NCBI GenBank assembly: GCA_016786615.1
Contig: JAEUVX010000002.1
Coordinates: forward strand, 656,895 to 720,894
DNA: 64,000 bases
Source of the DNA: Flavipsychrobacter sp.
GTDB taxonomy: Bacteria; Bacteroidota; Bacteroidia; Chitinophagales; Chitinophagaceae
Direction: 5' to 3'
In this document: piece after piece, positions 41,499 through 50,557 of the stretch
Layout of the letters: each line of letters begins with the position of its first letter
How positions within the stretch are numbered: the first letter of the stretch is position 1
The notes under the pieces: model-generated
Told to the model about the DNA's origin: nothing
Seen by the model: only the letters and a program-made list of their open reading frames with translations
The model's database searches: none
Program-made: the position numbers and the translations under genes

Positions 41499-44345
41499 TT
41501 ATTTACCGAACTTATAGTTGAAACCTAAAGTAAGTGTAGTACCTAAACGATATTGCTGGAATACCTGATCGTTACCTTTACCTGCTTTACTGCTTCCTTT
41601 CATGTAAGCATCTTTAGTATCTGTGTTCCAGTAGAAGGTAGTTGCCTGATTCAGCAAATCACCAACAGTCAGTTTCACTTCACCTTTATTTTTCAGAACA
41701 GCTTTGCTTATTTGCAGGTCAATAACATCACGCCCGTTTTCCCATGTAGTAGGTATTGTTGCATTACCTACGATAGCGATACGGTGTCCGATTCTGTTGT
41801 ACATAGCACTGAATGCGAAGCCTGTTTTAGGCATATTATACAATATTGAACCGTTGATCAGATAAGGAGATTGCCCCTGTAGCGGACGGTCTGTTTTTGT
41901 ACCTATAGTGTTGGTAGTACCAATGATATTAGAGGCATCTACCCTTGAATAGATATAAGAGAAGTTACCACCAACTATCAGGTTTTCCAGCCATTTTGCA
42001 TCGCTGATGAATGACATCTTCTTACGGAAATCTATTTCCAGACCTGCTGCATATGCAGATTTTGCATTCTGATAACCGAATATCAACAAATCGAGATTTG
42101 ACTGGTCATCCATTTTAGCCTCGATAGGGTTTTCAAAGTTTTTATAGAAAACACCGGCAGTAATTGCTTCGCCTGCACTCGGGTAATATTCGTACCTGAA
42201 ATCTGCATTGGTAATGTTAGCCCTTTTCAGATTCGGGTTACCTGTAATAGTCCAAACATTTTCAAAATCGATAAACTGGAATGGTGCAATCTCCCTGAAT
42301 TCCGGACGGTTCACCGTACGTGATGCAGATAAACGGAATTTAGACTTTTCCGTTGCATTATACGACAGGTTGAATGAAGGCAATACATCAGTAAATATAT
42401 CTTTCTTATTCAGTTTTGTACCCGAACGTAATGTTGCTTTAATCTTCTGCTCATAAGACTCTACACGCACACCCCATGTAAGGCGTATTTTTTCGCCAAA
42501 AGCGTTATCAAGCATCAAGAACCCTGCATTCAGCATACCATAAGCTTTGTAAGCATCTTCAGTACTTGTTATTTCATCTATCCTGAAACCTGATGCAGTA
42601 CCTATGTTTTTAGTATCGAATATTTCGCCTACAGGTGCGTGTGCTACTTCCGGTGCAGCAGAGAAACCGATTGGCGCATACTGGAATATCCTTGCACTGA
42701 ACTCTCTGTCTTTATATTGATAGAGATAACCTGCTTTTACAGATTGTTTCTGATTAAACAAATTAAATGGATAGCTTACGTGTGCATTACCACCTATGTT
42801 ATTATCTTTTTGTGTACTGAAGAAACGGCGGCTGTTTCTATCAACAACTTCAAAAGGGACAGACTCATTACTAACGGGTTCATCTTCTGTATTAAACGTA
42901 GTTGTCTTAGAGTAGAATGCACTTCGTAAATCTTTTTGTTGAGCATTCAGATTAGAATAACTCAGGTTCCAATATGCTTTCACATTCTTCTTACCAAAAG
43001 CATGATCACCTTCTAATTGTGCGTTATAAACTTGACGCTCAGAAGGGATTGAAGAAAATGCCTTTATCTGTTGCAGGTTACTTGTTGTATAGCCCTCACG
43101 TTGGTAATATGTGTTATCAAATATCTTGTTATACAGGTTTTTAAACCCGATTTTATGTTTACCGGTTACGTAAGAGAAGTTAGCCAATGCTGCCAGGTTT
43201 GAAGAATACCTGTATTGTTTTTCTGTGCTATACGTATGGATACGGCCTTGTTCATATTTACCACGGATAAACTCAGGTAATATTGTCTGGCTATTGCGGA
43301 GGTTTGCACCAATAACCGCACCGAATTTATCTCCGTTCTTCAAATGCGCCGCTTTACCAACAGATACATTGAAGTTTGTGTTAGGCATTGCACTTGTAGT
43401 TACTTCTTTATAGTTATTCGGTAGTGATTTTGCTATTTCATATTGTTTCTCAGGATTGCTGCTGCGCAGTTCATTGTAGTACGCCGCATTTTTACCAAAC
43501 CCTGAAGGAAGTGCATGGTCGTTACCCGGGAATGCCATATAAGACATACCAGTACGTTCATTACTTACAAAATCCTTTCCGGTACTTTGTGTATTGTAAC
43601 CTGCTGCAATACCTACATTCACAAAATCCCTTTCAGGTACATCTTTAGTAAGTACCGTTACGATACCACCTGCGAAATCGCCCGGCAAATCCGCTGAAGC
43701 AGTTTTGTTGATAATAATATTATCAATCAGGTTAGATGGTATAACATCGAAAGAGAATGCTTTCTTATCAGGTTCGGTACTTGGCATCAGCGCGTTATTT
43801 ACCATCGCCAGATTGTACCTGTCGCTCAAGCCACGGATAACAACATATTTACCATCCTTAACACTCGCACCGCTCACACGCTTTAATACCTCACCAGTAT
43901 TTTTATCCGGTGTGCGCTGTATGATATCAGCAGAAATACCGCTTGATACCGCCACACTGTTTTTCTGAATAGAATACAGTGCATTTACGGATTCTTTCTT
44001 TAAAGTACCGCGTACAACGACCTCTTTAAGTTGTTTTTTATTGTCTTCGGCAATTGCAACGTTCAATTCTGTTACTTCGCCTTCCTTTACCAATACATCG
44101 CTAATGCTTTTTTGCGTATATCCTATATACTTCACTTCTACTACATAGTCTCCTGTAGCTACATTGATTATGAAACGTCCGTCAACATCAGTTGCAGTAC
44201 CCAATCCCATTCCTTTTACTTCAACAGTAGCACCTATCAGGGGTTCTCCTGTCTTTTCGTCTGTTACTTTACCAGATATTTTGCCCCCGGCAATAGCTTG
44301 CAGCGAAATCAACAGGACAAACAATAAAGCATTAATTTTTAACAT
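41499..44345 (-). CDS. TonB-dependent receptor with carboxypeptidase-regulatory N-terminal domain
   Basis: The start at the ATG at 44343-44345 gives 948 aa with a signal peptide (MLKINALLFVLLISLQAIAG). A CarboxypepD_reg-like domain (KISGKVTDEKTGEPLIGATVEVKG...) occupies about 20-100, the plug about 125-245 (IIQRTPDKNTGEVLKRVSGASV, YVVIRGLSDRYN), and a 22-strand barrel ends in GTTLTLGFNYKFGK. It imports an unknown ligand across the outer membrane using TonB energy. No SusD gene follows, so it is not a typical SusCD pair. The phased operator upstream suggests nutrient control, with phosphate the first candidate. Confidence 0.94.
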   Translation of the reverse strand: MLKINALLFVLLISLQAIAGGKISGKVTDEKTGEPLIGATVEVKGMGLGTATDVDGRFIINVATGDYVVEVKYIGYTQKSISDVLVKEGEVTELNVAIAEDNKKQLKEVVVRGTLKKESVNALYSIQKNSVAVSSGISADIIQRTPDKNTGEVLKRVSGASVKDGKYVVIRGLSDRYNLAMVNNALMPSTEPDKKAFSFDVIPSNLIDNIIINKTASADLPGDFAGGIVTVLTKDVPERDFVNVGIAAGYNTQSTGKDFVSNERTGMSYMAFPGNDHALPSGFGKNAAYYNELRSSNPEKQYEIAKSLPNNYKEVTTSAMPNTNFNVSVGKAAHLKNGDKFGAVIGANLRNSQTILPEFIRGKYEQGRIHTYSTEKQYRYSSNLAALANFSYVTGKHKIGFKNLYNKIFDNTYYQREGYTTSNLQQIKAFSSIPSERQVYNAQLEGDHAFGKKNVKAYWNLSYSNLNAQQKDLRSAFYSKTTTFNTEDEPVSNESVPFEVVDRNSRRFFSTQKDNNIGGNAHVSYPFNLFNQKQSVKAGYLYQYKDREFSARIFQYAPIGFSAAPEVAHAPVGEIFDTKNIGTASGFRIDEITSTEDAYKAYGMLNAGFLMLDNAFGEKIRLTWGVRVESYEQKIKATLRSGTKLNKKDIFTDVLPSFNLSYNATEKSKFRLSASRTVNRPEFREIAPFQFIDFENVWTITGNPNLKRANITNADFRYEYYPSAGEAITAGVFYKNFENPIEAKMDDQSNLDLLIFGYQNAKSAYAAGLEIDFRKKMSFISDAKWLENLIVGGNFSYIYSRVDASNIIGTTNTIGTKTDRPLQGQSPYLINGSILYNMPKTGFAFSAMYNRIGHRIAIVGNATIPTTWENGRDVIDLQISKAVLKNKGEVKLTVGDLLNQATTFYWNTDTKDAYMKGSSKAGKGNDQVFQQYRLGTTLTLGFNYKFGK

Positions 44346-44363
44346 GTGGTTGTTATTTGCCCG

Positions 44364-44371
44364 CAAAATTC
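44364..44371 (-). promoter_or_regulatory. -7 element of the TonB-receptor gene
   Basis: GAATTTTG on the minus strand, one mismatch from TAnnTTTG, with the phased array ending 5 bp upstream. Confidence 0.5.
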
Positions 44372-44376
44372 CGACT

Positions 44377-44431
44377 TCAATGTTACCAAAGCCTTAAGCG
44401 AATGTTACGCCAACATGAACCTTATGTTAAC
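44377..44431 (-). promoter_or_regulatory. Five 11-bp phased repeats (PhoB-like operator), TonB-receptor gene
   Basis: On the minus strand the contiguous 11-mers are GTTAACATAAG, GTTCATGTTGG, CGTAACATTCG, CTTAAGGCTTT and GGTAACATTGA. Four of five have TAA at positions 3-5, and the second has TCA. Confidence 0.65.
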
Positions 44432-44537
44432 TGAATATTAATTATAAACTGAGTGTAATCGAATTGTTGTTTATTTATTATTTAATTATTAAGCTAAAGG
44501 GCAATTATTAGTCCTGTTCAAAGGTTAATTTTGAGCT

Positions 44538-45710
44538 ATGAATACCCGTAGTTTGTTTTTGCAGCATGTAGCACAGACCTCGCCCGCACCAATAGGATTG
44601 CATATCACTGAAGCCAAAGGCTGTTATCTGCATGATGCTGATGGCAGAAAATACATTGACCTCATTGGTGGCATCAGCGTGTGCAACATAGGGCATAGCC
44701 ACCCTGAAGTAATAGCAGCTATCAAGGAACAGGCAGATAAATACCTGCACGTAATGGTTTATGGCGAAGTAATACAAAGCCCGCAGGTGCAATACGCCAA
44801 AATGATTACTGACCACCTGCCAGCCAACCTGAATTGCGTCTATTTTACTAATTCGGGAGCAGAAGCAACTGAAGGGGCTATTAAACTTGCAAGAAGGATT
44901 ACAGGCAAAACAGATATTGTAGCTGCCAATAAAAGTTATCACGGTGCTACACTTGGCGCATTGAGTGTTATGGGCGATGAATACTGGCGTAACGCATTTC
45001 GTCCTCTGATGCCGGGTGTATGGCATCATAATTATAACAGCGATGCCTTTATTAATGCTATTAATGAAAAAACAGCCTGTGTTATTATTGAAACAATACA
45101 AGCTGAGGCGGGCGTAATCAAGCCCCATATTGAATGGTTGAAGAGGCTTCGGGGAAAATGCAATGAAACAGGAGCAGTATTGATATTTGATGAAATTCAA
45201 TGCGGCTTCGGGCGTACAGGCAAACTGTGGGGATTTGAACATTTTAATGTTATTCCTGACATCATACTATTGGGCAAAGCATTAGGAGGGGGCATGCCTT
45301 TGGGGGCATTCATATCTTCTCACGAAAACATGTGGCAGCTAACTGACAATCCTGTATTAGGGCATATAACCACATTTGGAGGGCACCCGGTCAGTTGTGC
45401 AGCAGGTATGGCCGCGATGCAGGTATTGCTGGAAGAGGGTATTGTAAACGAAGTAGCAGCCAAAGAACAATTATTTAAAGAAATACTGGTACACCCTGCA
45501 ATAAAATCAATAAATAGCGCAGGGTTGCTGATGGCAGTAGAACTTGAAAACTCCGAAAAAGTACTCAGCACATTGAGCAAATGCCTTGAAAAAGGGCTTT
45601 TCTCCGACTGGTTTTTATTTGCACCTCATTGCATTCGCATTGCCCCACCCCTCAACATCAGCAAAGAAGAAATAGCTACTGCTGCAGATATATTGAAAGC
45701 TTGTCTATAA
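44538..45710 (+). CDS. Class III aminotransferase (acetylornithine/ornithine type)
   Basis: The 390-aa PLP enzyme has the class III pattern: VYFTNSGAEATEGAIKLAR, SYHGATLGALSVMG, LIFDEIQCGFGRTGKLWGFEH and Schiff-base Lys247 in DIILLGKALGGGMPLGAF. Substrates of the subgroup are ornithine, acetylornithine, GABA or similar omega-amines; no arginine genes are nearby to decide. It is a single gene ending at a bidirectional terminator. Confidence 0.92.
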   Translation: MNTRSLFLQHVAQTSPAPIGLHITEAKGCYLHDADGRKYIDLIGGISVCNIGHSHPEVIAAIKEQADKYLHVMVYGEVIQSPQVQYAKMITDHLPANLNCVYFTNSGAEATEGAIKLARRITGKTDIVAANKSYHGATLGALSVMGDEYWRNAFRPLMPGVWHHNYNSDAFINAINEKTACVIIETIQAEAGVIKPHIEWLKRLRGKCNETGAVLIFDEIQCGFGRTGKLWGFEHFNVIPDIILLGKALGGGMPLGAFISSHENMWQLTDNPVLGHITTFGGHPVSCAAGMAAMQVLLEEGIVNEVAAKEQLFKEILVHPAIKSINSAGLLMAVELENSEKVLSTLSKCLEKGLFSDWFLFAPHCIRIAPPLNISKEEIATAADILKACL

Positions 45711-45713
45711 AGA

Positions 45714-45743
45714 GAAATGGCCTGCAATATTGCAAGCCATTTC
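45714..45743. terminator. Bidirectional terminator after the class III aminotransferase
   Basis: GAAATGGC-C-TGCAAT facing ATTGCA-A-GCCATTTC, one mismatch and no spacer, followed by TTATATT. Confidence 0.8.
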
Positions 45744-45763
45744 TTATATTAAATATGTTGATA

Positions 45764-46591
45764 CTATTCCAGTGTTATATCAGTAACCTCTCCATTGATG
45801 GTTAATGTAGCTTTATTATCGCAGCCCGGTCCACCATAATTCAAAACACGGGCAATACCGTGAGGTGGTATCAGCTCCACAACACCTTGCATAGGCCAGT
45901 CACAATTAGGATCTATCTCTATTGCCTGCTTGATACTGGTTGTATAAGCCGAGCCATCTGCACGGTATAAAGAACCCCAACCAGTTACCTCATACCTGTC
46001 ATCATAAACATTTCCTGAATATCCGCCAGCAGTATAAATACGTTTCTGCATAGAGGTACGTTTCGCTGTAATACCTTTCGGCGTCAGGAAAGTAACAGAG
46101 GTTTCAACACTATAATTCAATAAGCCCTGTTTATTCTTACCAAGGTTTGTCACAATTACAGAACCTTCAATCTTATTATCATTGATATAATAATTATCAA
46201 ATACTATAGTATGTACAGACCCGCTATCATTGTACCCGTTAGTGTATTTAGATATAATGCGACCACGCCTGTAACGTGCGTCTTTACAGAGACAATTTAC
46301 AGTACCGAAATCGACCCCCACTGTTTTAATAGCAGTATCTACCGAAACAGTTGCACATGAAGAACCCAACACATCTCCACCCTTCAGTGCTAAAGACCTT
46401 GCATGATACGCCTGATCTGTAAAAGTGATGGCATTGTTCGACAACTGCTCAAAACGGGCATACTCCGCCCCAAAGTCTTTATCTTCAATATAAGTTGCCG
46501 CTTTGTTATCATCTTTCTTACATCCTGCAATACCCGCAAGCAGCAATGTAGCTGAAGCGGCTGCAATTGATAAGAACCTTGTAAAACCCAT
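45764..46591 (-). CDS. Lipoprotein of unknown function
   Basis: The 275-aa protein has a lipoprotein signal (LLAGIAGC, Cys24) followed by KKDDNK, a typical Bacteroidota surface-lipoprotein export signal context. The body is beta-rich with conserved-looking segments SSCATVSVDTAIKTVGVDFGTVNCLCKDARYRRGRIISKYTNGY and a paired-Cys C-terminus (DPNCDWPMQGV, YGGPGCDNKATLTING). The family is seen in Chitinophagales as uncharacterised. It is a single gene with no obvious partner. Confidence 0.75.
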   Translation of the reverse strand: MGFTRFLSIAAASATLLLAGIAGCKKDDNKAATYIEDKDFGAEYARFEQLSNNAITFTDQAYHARSLALKGGDVLGSSCATVSVDTAIKTVGVDFGTVNCLCKDARYRRGRIISKYTNGYNDSGSVHTIVFDNYYINDNKIEGSVIVTNLGKNKQGLLNYSVETSVTFLTPKGITAKRTSMQKRIYTAGGYSGNVYDDRYEVTGWGSLYRADGSAYTTSIKQAIEIDPNCDWPMQGVVELIPPHGIARVLNYGGPGCDNKATLTINGEVTDITLE

Positions 46592-46713
46592 AATTATTTA
46601 TTTTATTACTTAAAAAGCACCGGTTTGTTAAAATACTAATGTAATGCTAATAAAAATTTTCAAATTAAGCTAATACATCTGCCTAATACTCTTATTGAGT
46701 ATGAAAATATAAC

Positions 46714-46721
46714 TACATTTG
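46714..46721 (+). promoter_or_regulatory. -7 element of the UDP-sugar operon
   Basis: An exact TACATTTG with TTA 19 bp upstream (46692-46694). The ATG of ugd lies 23 nt downstream. Confidence 0.6.
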
Positions 46722-46744
46722 CGCAAATTTTATAAACAGTCATT

Positions 46745-48124
46745 ATGCAGATAGCAATTGTTGGAACCGGATATGTAGGATTGGTTTCGGGTACTTGTTT
46801 TGCTGAAACAGGTAATAATGTGGTATGTATAGACGTAAATGAGGACAAAATTGCCCAATTAAAAAGCGGTAAATCACCAATTTACGAACCCGGTCTTGAT
46901 GTACTCCTGGAGCGTAATATCAAGGAAAAACGTATCACTTTCACCACTTCTCTGGCAGATGGCATTAAAAATGCTCAAATTGTATTTCTGGCACTGCCTA
47001 CCCCTCCGGGTGAAGATGGCGCAGCAGACCTGCGTTATGTATTGGGCGTAGCAGATGACCTGAGCAAAATCATTGACAAATACACTGTAATAGTAAATAA
47101 GAGCACAGTACCGGTTGGTACTGCTGAAAAGGTTGCTGCTGTTTTGGCTAAAAACCTGGACAAAAGCCTTTATGATGTAGTTTCTAATCCTGAATTCCTG
47201 CGCGAAGGTGTGGCAGTTGAAGACTTCCTGAAGCCTGACCGTGTAGTAGTAGGTACATCATCAGAAAAAGCTAAGAAGCTGATGGAAGAATTGTATCAGC
47301 CGTATGTACGTCAGGGAAACCCGATATATTTTATGGACGAGCGTTCTTCTGAAATGACTAAATATGCTGCCAACTCTTATCTGGCAATGCGTATATCTTT
47401 CATGAACGAAATGGCTAACCTGTGCGAAAAAGCAGGTGCGAACGTTGATATGGTACGCATAGGTATGGGTAGCGATGGCCGTATCGGTAAGCGCTTCCTG
47501 TTTCCCGGTGTGGGTTACGGCGGCAGTTGCTTCCCTAAAGACGTACAGGCACTGGCGTTGACAGCACGTGAACTGGAATACGACTTCCGCCTTGTGAACA
47601 CGGTGATGGAAGTTAATGACAAACAAAAACTGCGCCTTGGCAGGAAAATCCGTGAAGCTTTCGGTACAGACCTGACAGGCCGTACATTTGGAGTTTGGGG
47701 CCTTGCCTTCAAACCTGAAACAGATGACATACGCGAAGCACCGGCATTGGAACTGATACGCGAAATACTGGAAGCAGGTGGTCAGGTACGCACCTACGAC
47801 CCTGAAGCAATGGCTAACGTAAAGAAAATCTTTGGTGATAAAATATACTTTGCAAACGACCAGTATGATGCACTGACAGATACAGATGCGCTGGTTATTG
47901 TTACAGAATGGAGCGAGTTCCGCAACCCGGATTTCGAGCGCATACAGAAAACACTGAAATTCCCGGCTATCTTCGATGGCCGTAACGTGTACAGCCTTGA
48001 GAAAATGGAAGAACTTGGTTTCTACTACGAAAGTATAGGCCGCAATACAGTACATGCAGCGTTAAGGACAAAAATCACTGTCAATAACGGGTCTGCTATC
48101 AGAGAGCGCGGTGTACTGGACTAA
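46745..48124 (+). CDS. ugd: UDP-glucose 6-dehydrogenase
   Basis: The 459-aa NAD-dependent enzyme begins with the Rossmann GTGYVGLVSGTCFAE (7-21). It has YEPGLDVLL, STVPVGTAEK, NPEFLREGVAVEDF, the catalytic Cys262 in GVGYGGSCFPKD, and FKPETDDIREAPAL in the C-terminal domain. It oxidises UDP-glucose to UDP-glucuronate. The UDP-xylose synthase gene follows 31 nt later, so the pathway continues to UDP-xylose. Confidence 0.97.
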   Translation: MQIAIVGTGYVGLVSGTCFAETGNNVVCIDVNEDKIAQLKSGKSPIYEPGLDVLLERNIKEKRITFTTSLADGIKNAQIVFLALPTPPGEDGAADLRYVLGVADDLSKIIDKYTVIVNKSTVPVGTAEKVAAVLAKNLDKSLYDVVSNPEFLREGVAVEDFLKPDRVVVGTSSEKAKKLMEELYQPYVRQGNPIYFMDERSSEMTKYAANSYLAMRISFMNEMANLCEKAGANVDMVRIGMGSDGRIGKRFLFPGVGYGGSCFPKDVQALALTARELEYDFRLVNTVMEVNDKQKLRLGRKIREAFGTDLTGRTFGVWGLAFKPETDDIREAPALELIREILEAGGQVRTYDPEAMANVKKIFGDKIYFANDQYDALTDTDALVIVTEWSEFRNPDFERIQKTLKFPAIFDGRNVYSLEKMEELGFYYESIGRNTVHAALRTKITVNNGSAIRERGVLD

Positions 48125-48155
48125 TCAATAACTTTATTAGCAACACAACTATATA

Positions 48156-49097
48156 ATGAGTAATAAGAAACGTATATTAATAACAGGTGCCGCAGGCTTC
48201 CTCGGCTCTCACCTGTGCGACAGGTTTCTGAAAGAAGGATACACTGTAGTTGGTATGGACAACCTGCTGACCGGTAATATCCAGAACATAGAACACCTGT
48301 TCCCTAACAAGGACTTTGAATTTTATCATCACGATGTGACCAAGTTTGTACATGTACCGGGGCACATCGATTACATACTGCACTTTGCATCGCCTGCAAG
48401 CCCGATAGACTATCTGAAAATGCCTATCCAAACGCTGAAAGTAGGTGCAATGGGTACACACAATCTGCTGGGCCTTGCAAAAGCAAAAGGTGCCCGTATA
48501 CTGGTAGCTTCTACATCTGAAGTATATGGCGATCCGCTGGTACACCCGCAGACAGAAGAATACTGGGGTAATGTGAACCCTATAGGCCCGCGTGGTGTAT
48601 ATGATGAAGCTAAACGCTACATGGAAAGCATCACAATGGCTTACCATAACTTCCACGGTGTGGAAACACGCATCATCCGTATCTTCAACACATACGGTCC
48701 GCGTATGCGACTCGATGACGGCCGTGCGCTGCCAACATTCATGAGCCAGGCGCTACGTGGTGAAGATGTTACAGTATATGGTGATGGTTCTCAGACTCGT
48801 TCATTCTGCTATTGCGATGACCTTGTAGAAGGTATCTATCGTTTGTTGCTGAGCGACTACCATATGCCTGTAAACATTGGTAACCCTGTAGAGATAAGCC
48901 TGCTGCAATTTGCGGAAGAAGTAATTGCACTGACAGGTTCTAAATCTAAAATAGTGTACGAGCCACTACCACAGGATGATCCTAAACAACGTCAGCCAAA
49001 CATTACAAAAGCAAAAGAAATACTGGGATGGCAACCAACTGTAGACCGCAGTGAAGGTCTGCGCAGGACGCTGGAATATTTCAAACAGCATATCTAA
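48156..49097 (+). CDS. UDP-glucuronate decarboxylase (UDP-xylose synthase)
   Basis: The 313-aa short-chain dehydrogenase/reductase has [10 protein letters not shown] at 11-20, [21 protein letters not shown], the catalytic Tyr149/Lys153 in [10 protein letters not shown], and the UXS-specific [26 protein letters not shown]. It converts UDP-glucuronate to UDP-xylose. With ugd it forms a two-gene route from UDP-glucose to UDP-xylose for glycans. The bidirectional terminator starts 4 nt after the stop. Confidence 0.95.
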   Translation: MSNKKRILITGAAGFLGSHLCDRFLKEGYTVVGMDNLLTGNIQNIEHLFPNKDFEFYHHDVTKFVHVPGHIDYILHFASPASPIDYLKMPIQTLKVGAMGTHNLLGLAKAKGARILVASTSEVYGDPLVHPQTEEYWGNVNPIGPRGVYDEAKRYMESITMAYHNFHGVETRIIRIFNTYGPRMRLDDGRALPTFMSQALRGEDVTVYGDGSQTRSFCYCDDLVEGIYRLLLSDYHMPVNIGNPVEISLLQFAEEVIALTGSKSKIVYEPLPQDDPKQRQPNITKAKEILGWQPTVDRSEGLRRTLEYFKQHI

Positions 49098-49101
49098 TCT
49101 T

Positions 49102-49136
49102 AATAAAAAAGCCCCTCATTGAGGGGCTTTTTTATT
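49102..49136. terminator. Bidirectional terminator, partly inside the FRG gene
   Basis: 17-bp arms around one base, core AAAAAAGCCCCTCA/TGAGGGGCTTTTTT. The stop codon of the FRG gene (49116-49118) and its last codons are within the stem. Confidence 0.9.
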
Positions 49137-50501
49137 TTCAATAAGCACTTTAAATTCTGGAGAATCGACATTATTATCCTTTATTAATTGATGCTCTTCC
49201 AATGTAAATAAATTATAAAAATCTACAAACGCCCTTAAGTACATTAATTGGTCTTGTACTACTTCTTTATGCCTAAACTTCAAATCAAAGCTAGCTAAGT
49301 GGTTATTATAGTACGGGTTAGAATCAAAATATACTTCTGCGTAGAAATCTGCACGCATCACTGCCGTTTTCAGTAGATCATTATTGATTTTCAGTTCCGC
49401 TGCTATGTACCTATACTTTTCAAAATGAGCTTCATTCATTGGTATACTATCAGTAAAAGAAGATTCATTATTTATGTTAGCCCTTACAGTCAAAAATAAA
49501 TTTCCGCTTATTTGTTTATTATAATATCTACTATCAATCTCATTAATTTCGAGTAAAATATTTTCATCATAACAGATAGACGATCCAAAAAACATCAACC
49601 CAGAACCATACTTCTTTAAATACTCAACAAGGTTTTCTTCTATATAATCCTTTAGTATAGACTTCAATTGCACATTCGATGGAGTAGTTATTGCATGAAG
49701 CTTTTTTATTTCCAATTGCTTTTTTAGGTATATCGCAATAGAATCAATATCCCCAAAAATTGTTTCATCAACACCTAATGAACGTAATCTATGATTGATA
49801 TACTGTTTATAATCTTCTTCAATGTCAAAAACAAATGGATGATACACGGATTTGGCATTAAATACTTTGGAATAATATTCTTCTTGATAATTATAAAACC
49901 CATCCCCTTTATACTTTCTATATAAGTCTAAAGTCCCTGCAAATTCATTATTATATCTTGATGCTTTTTCAATTTCAAGTAATCCTTTTGTTAAGCCTAT
50001 TATTGCAGGCTTGTTAGGCAATGGATGTACACTAAACAGGCCACTTTGCAACTCAATCCTTTTTGTACTGGTCGGTGGCATTAACATACAAACTTCATTT
50101 ATCTCGAAGGGTGATTGATATTTAGAAATATCAACAAATAATCTTGAATATGGAGGCAACGCATAAATTCTACCTGTGCCTGCAGTATTGGATGTTGCAA
50201 AATATGCTGCAACTAACGGATTAGCAGTCCAATCTAACAATCGAGTTGGCAATCCGTGATGTTGAGCTAACACCATCCATTCAAAGTCGTTATATACTTT
50301 AGGTATTTGCAGCGATGCCTTAAGCTTGAATTGCTCAAAAAGATTTATTTCATCATCGAGTGTATAGTTATCTAATCTCCCAACAGATGGCAACAACAAA
50401 TGATTTTCACGATCACCTACACCTCTAAAAAAGTGTCCGTCTTTACTCGTCAGCCAATTTATTAATTCGATCCACTTTTCTTCAAATTTATTTGCTTTCA
50501 T
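49116..50501 (-). CDS. FRG-domain protein
   Basis: The 461-aa protein has an N-terminal FRG domain (about 15-120): HFFRGVGDRENHLLLPSVGR, EINLFEQFK, and DFEWMVLAQHHGLPTRLLDWTANPLVAAYFAT. FRG domains occur in stand-alone genes, toxin-like and defence-associated proteins; the function is unknown. The remaining 340 residues are AT-rich in coding and match nothing I know, with ITTPSNVQLKSILKDYIEENLVEYLKKYGSGLMFFGSSICYDE as the most structured part. The low G+C, isolation and shared terminator with UXS fit recent acquisition. Confidence 0.82.
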   Translation of the reverse strand: MKANKFEEKWIELINWLTSKDGHFFRGVGDRENHLLLPSVGRLDNYTLDDEINLFEQFKLKASLQIPKVYNDFEWMVLAQHHGLPTRLLDWTANPLVAAYFATSNTAGTGRIYALPPYSRLFVDISKYQSPFEINEVCMLMPPTSTKRIELQSGLFSVHPLPNKPAIIGLTKGLLEIEKASRYNNEFAGTLDLYRKYKGDGFYNYQEEYYSKVFNAKSVYHPFVFDIEEDYKQYINHRLRSLGVDETIFGDIDSIAIYLKKQLEIKKLHAITTPSNVQLKSILKDYIEENLVEYLKKYGSGLMFFGSSICYDENILLEINEIDSRYYNKQISGNLFLTVRANINNESSFTDSIPMNEAHFEKYRYIAAELKINNDLLKTAVMRADFYAEVYFDSNPYYNNHLASFDLKFRHKEVVQDQLMYLRAFVDFYNLFTLEEHQLIKDNNVDSPEFKVLIENKKAPQ

Positions 50502-50557
50502 GTAATAACATTGAGTATATAAATCTAAGAAAAGGCTTTAGATAGTTCTATAGCTTT

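Noticed and set aside
40048-44345. TonB receptor and lipoprotein as a SusCD pair
   Set aside because: The lipoprotein is beta-helix-like with no SusD helices or TPR fold, and the genes have separate promoters and terminators.
49116-50501. FRG gene as part of the UDP-sugar operon
   Set aside because: It is on the opposite strand, has different base composition, and a bidirectional terminator separates the units.
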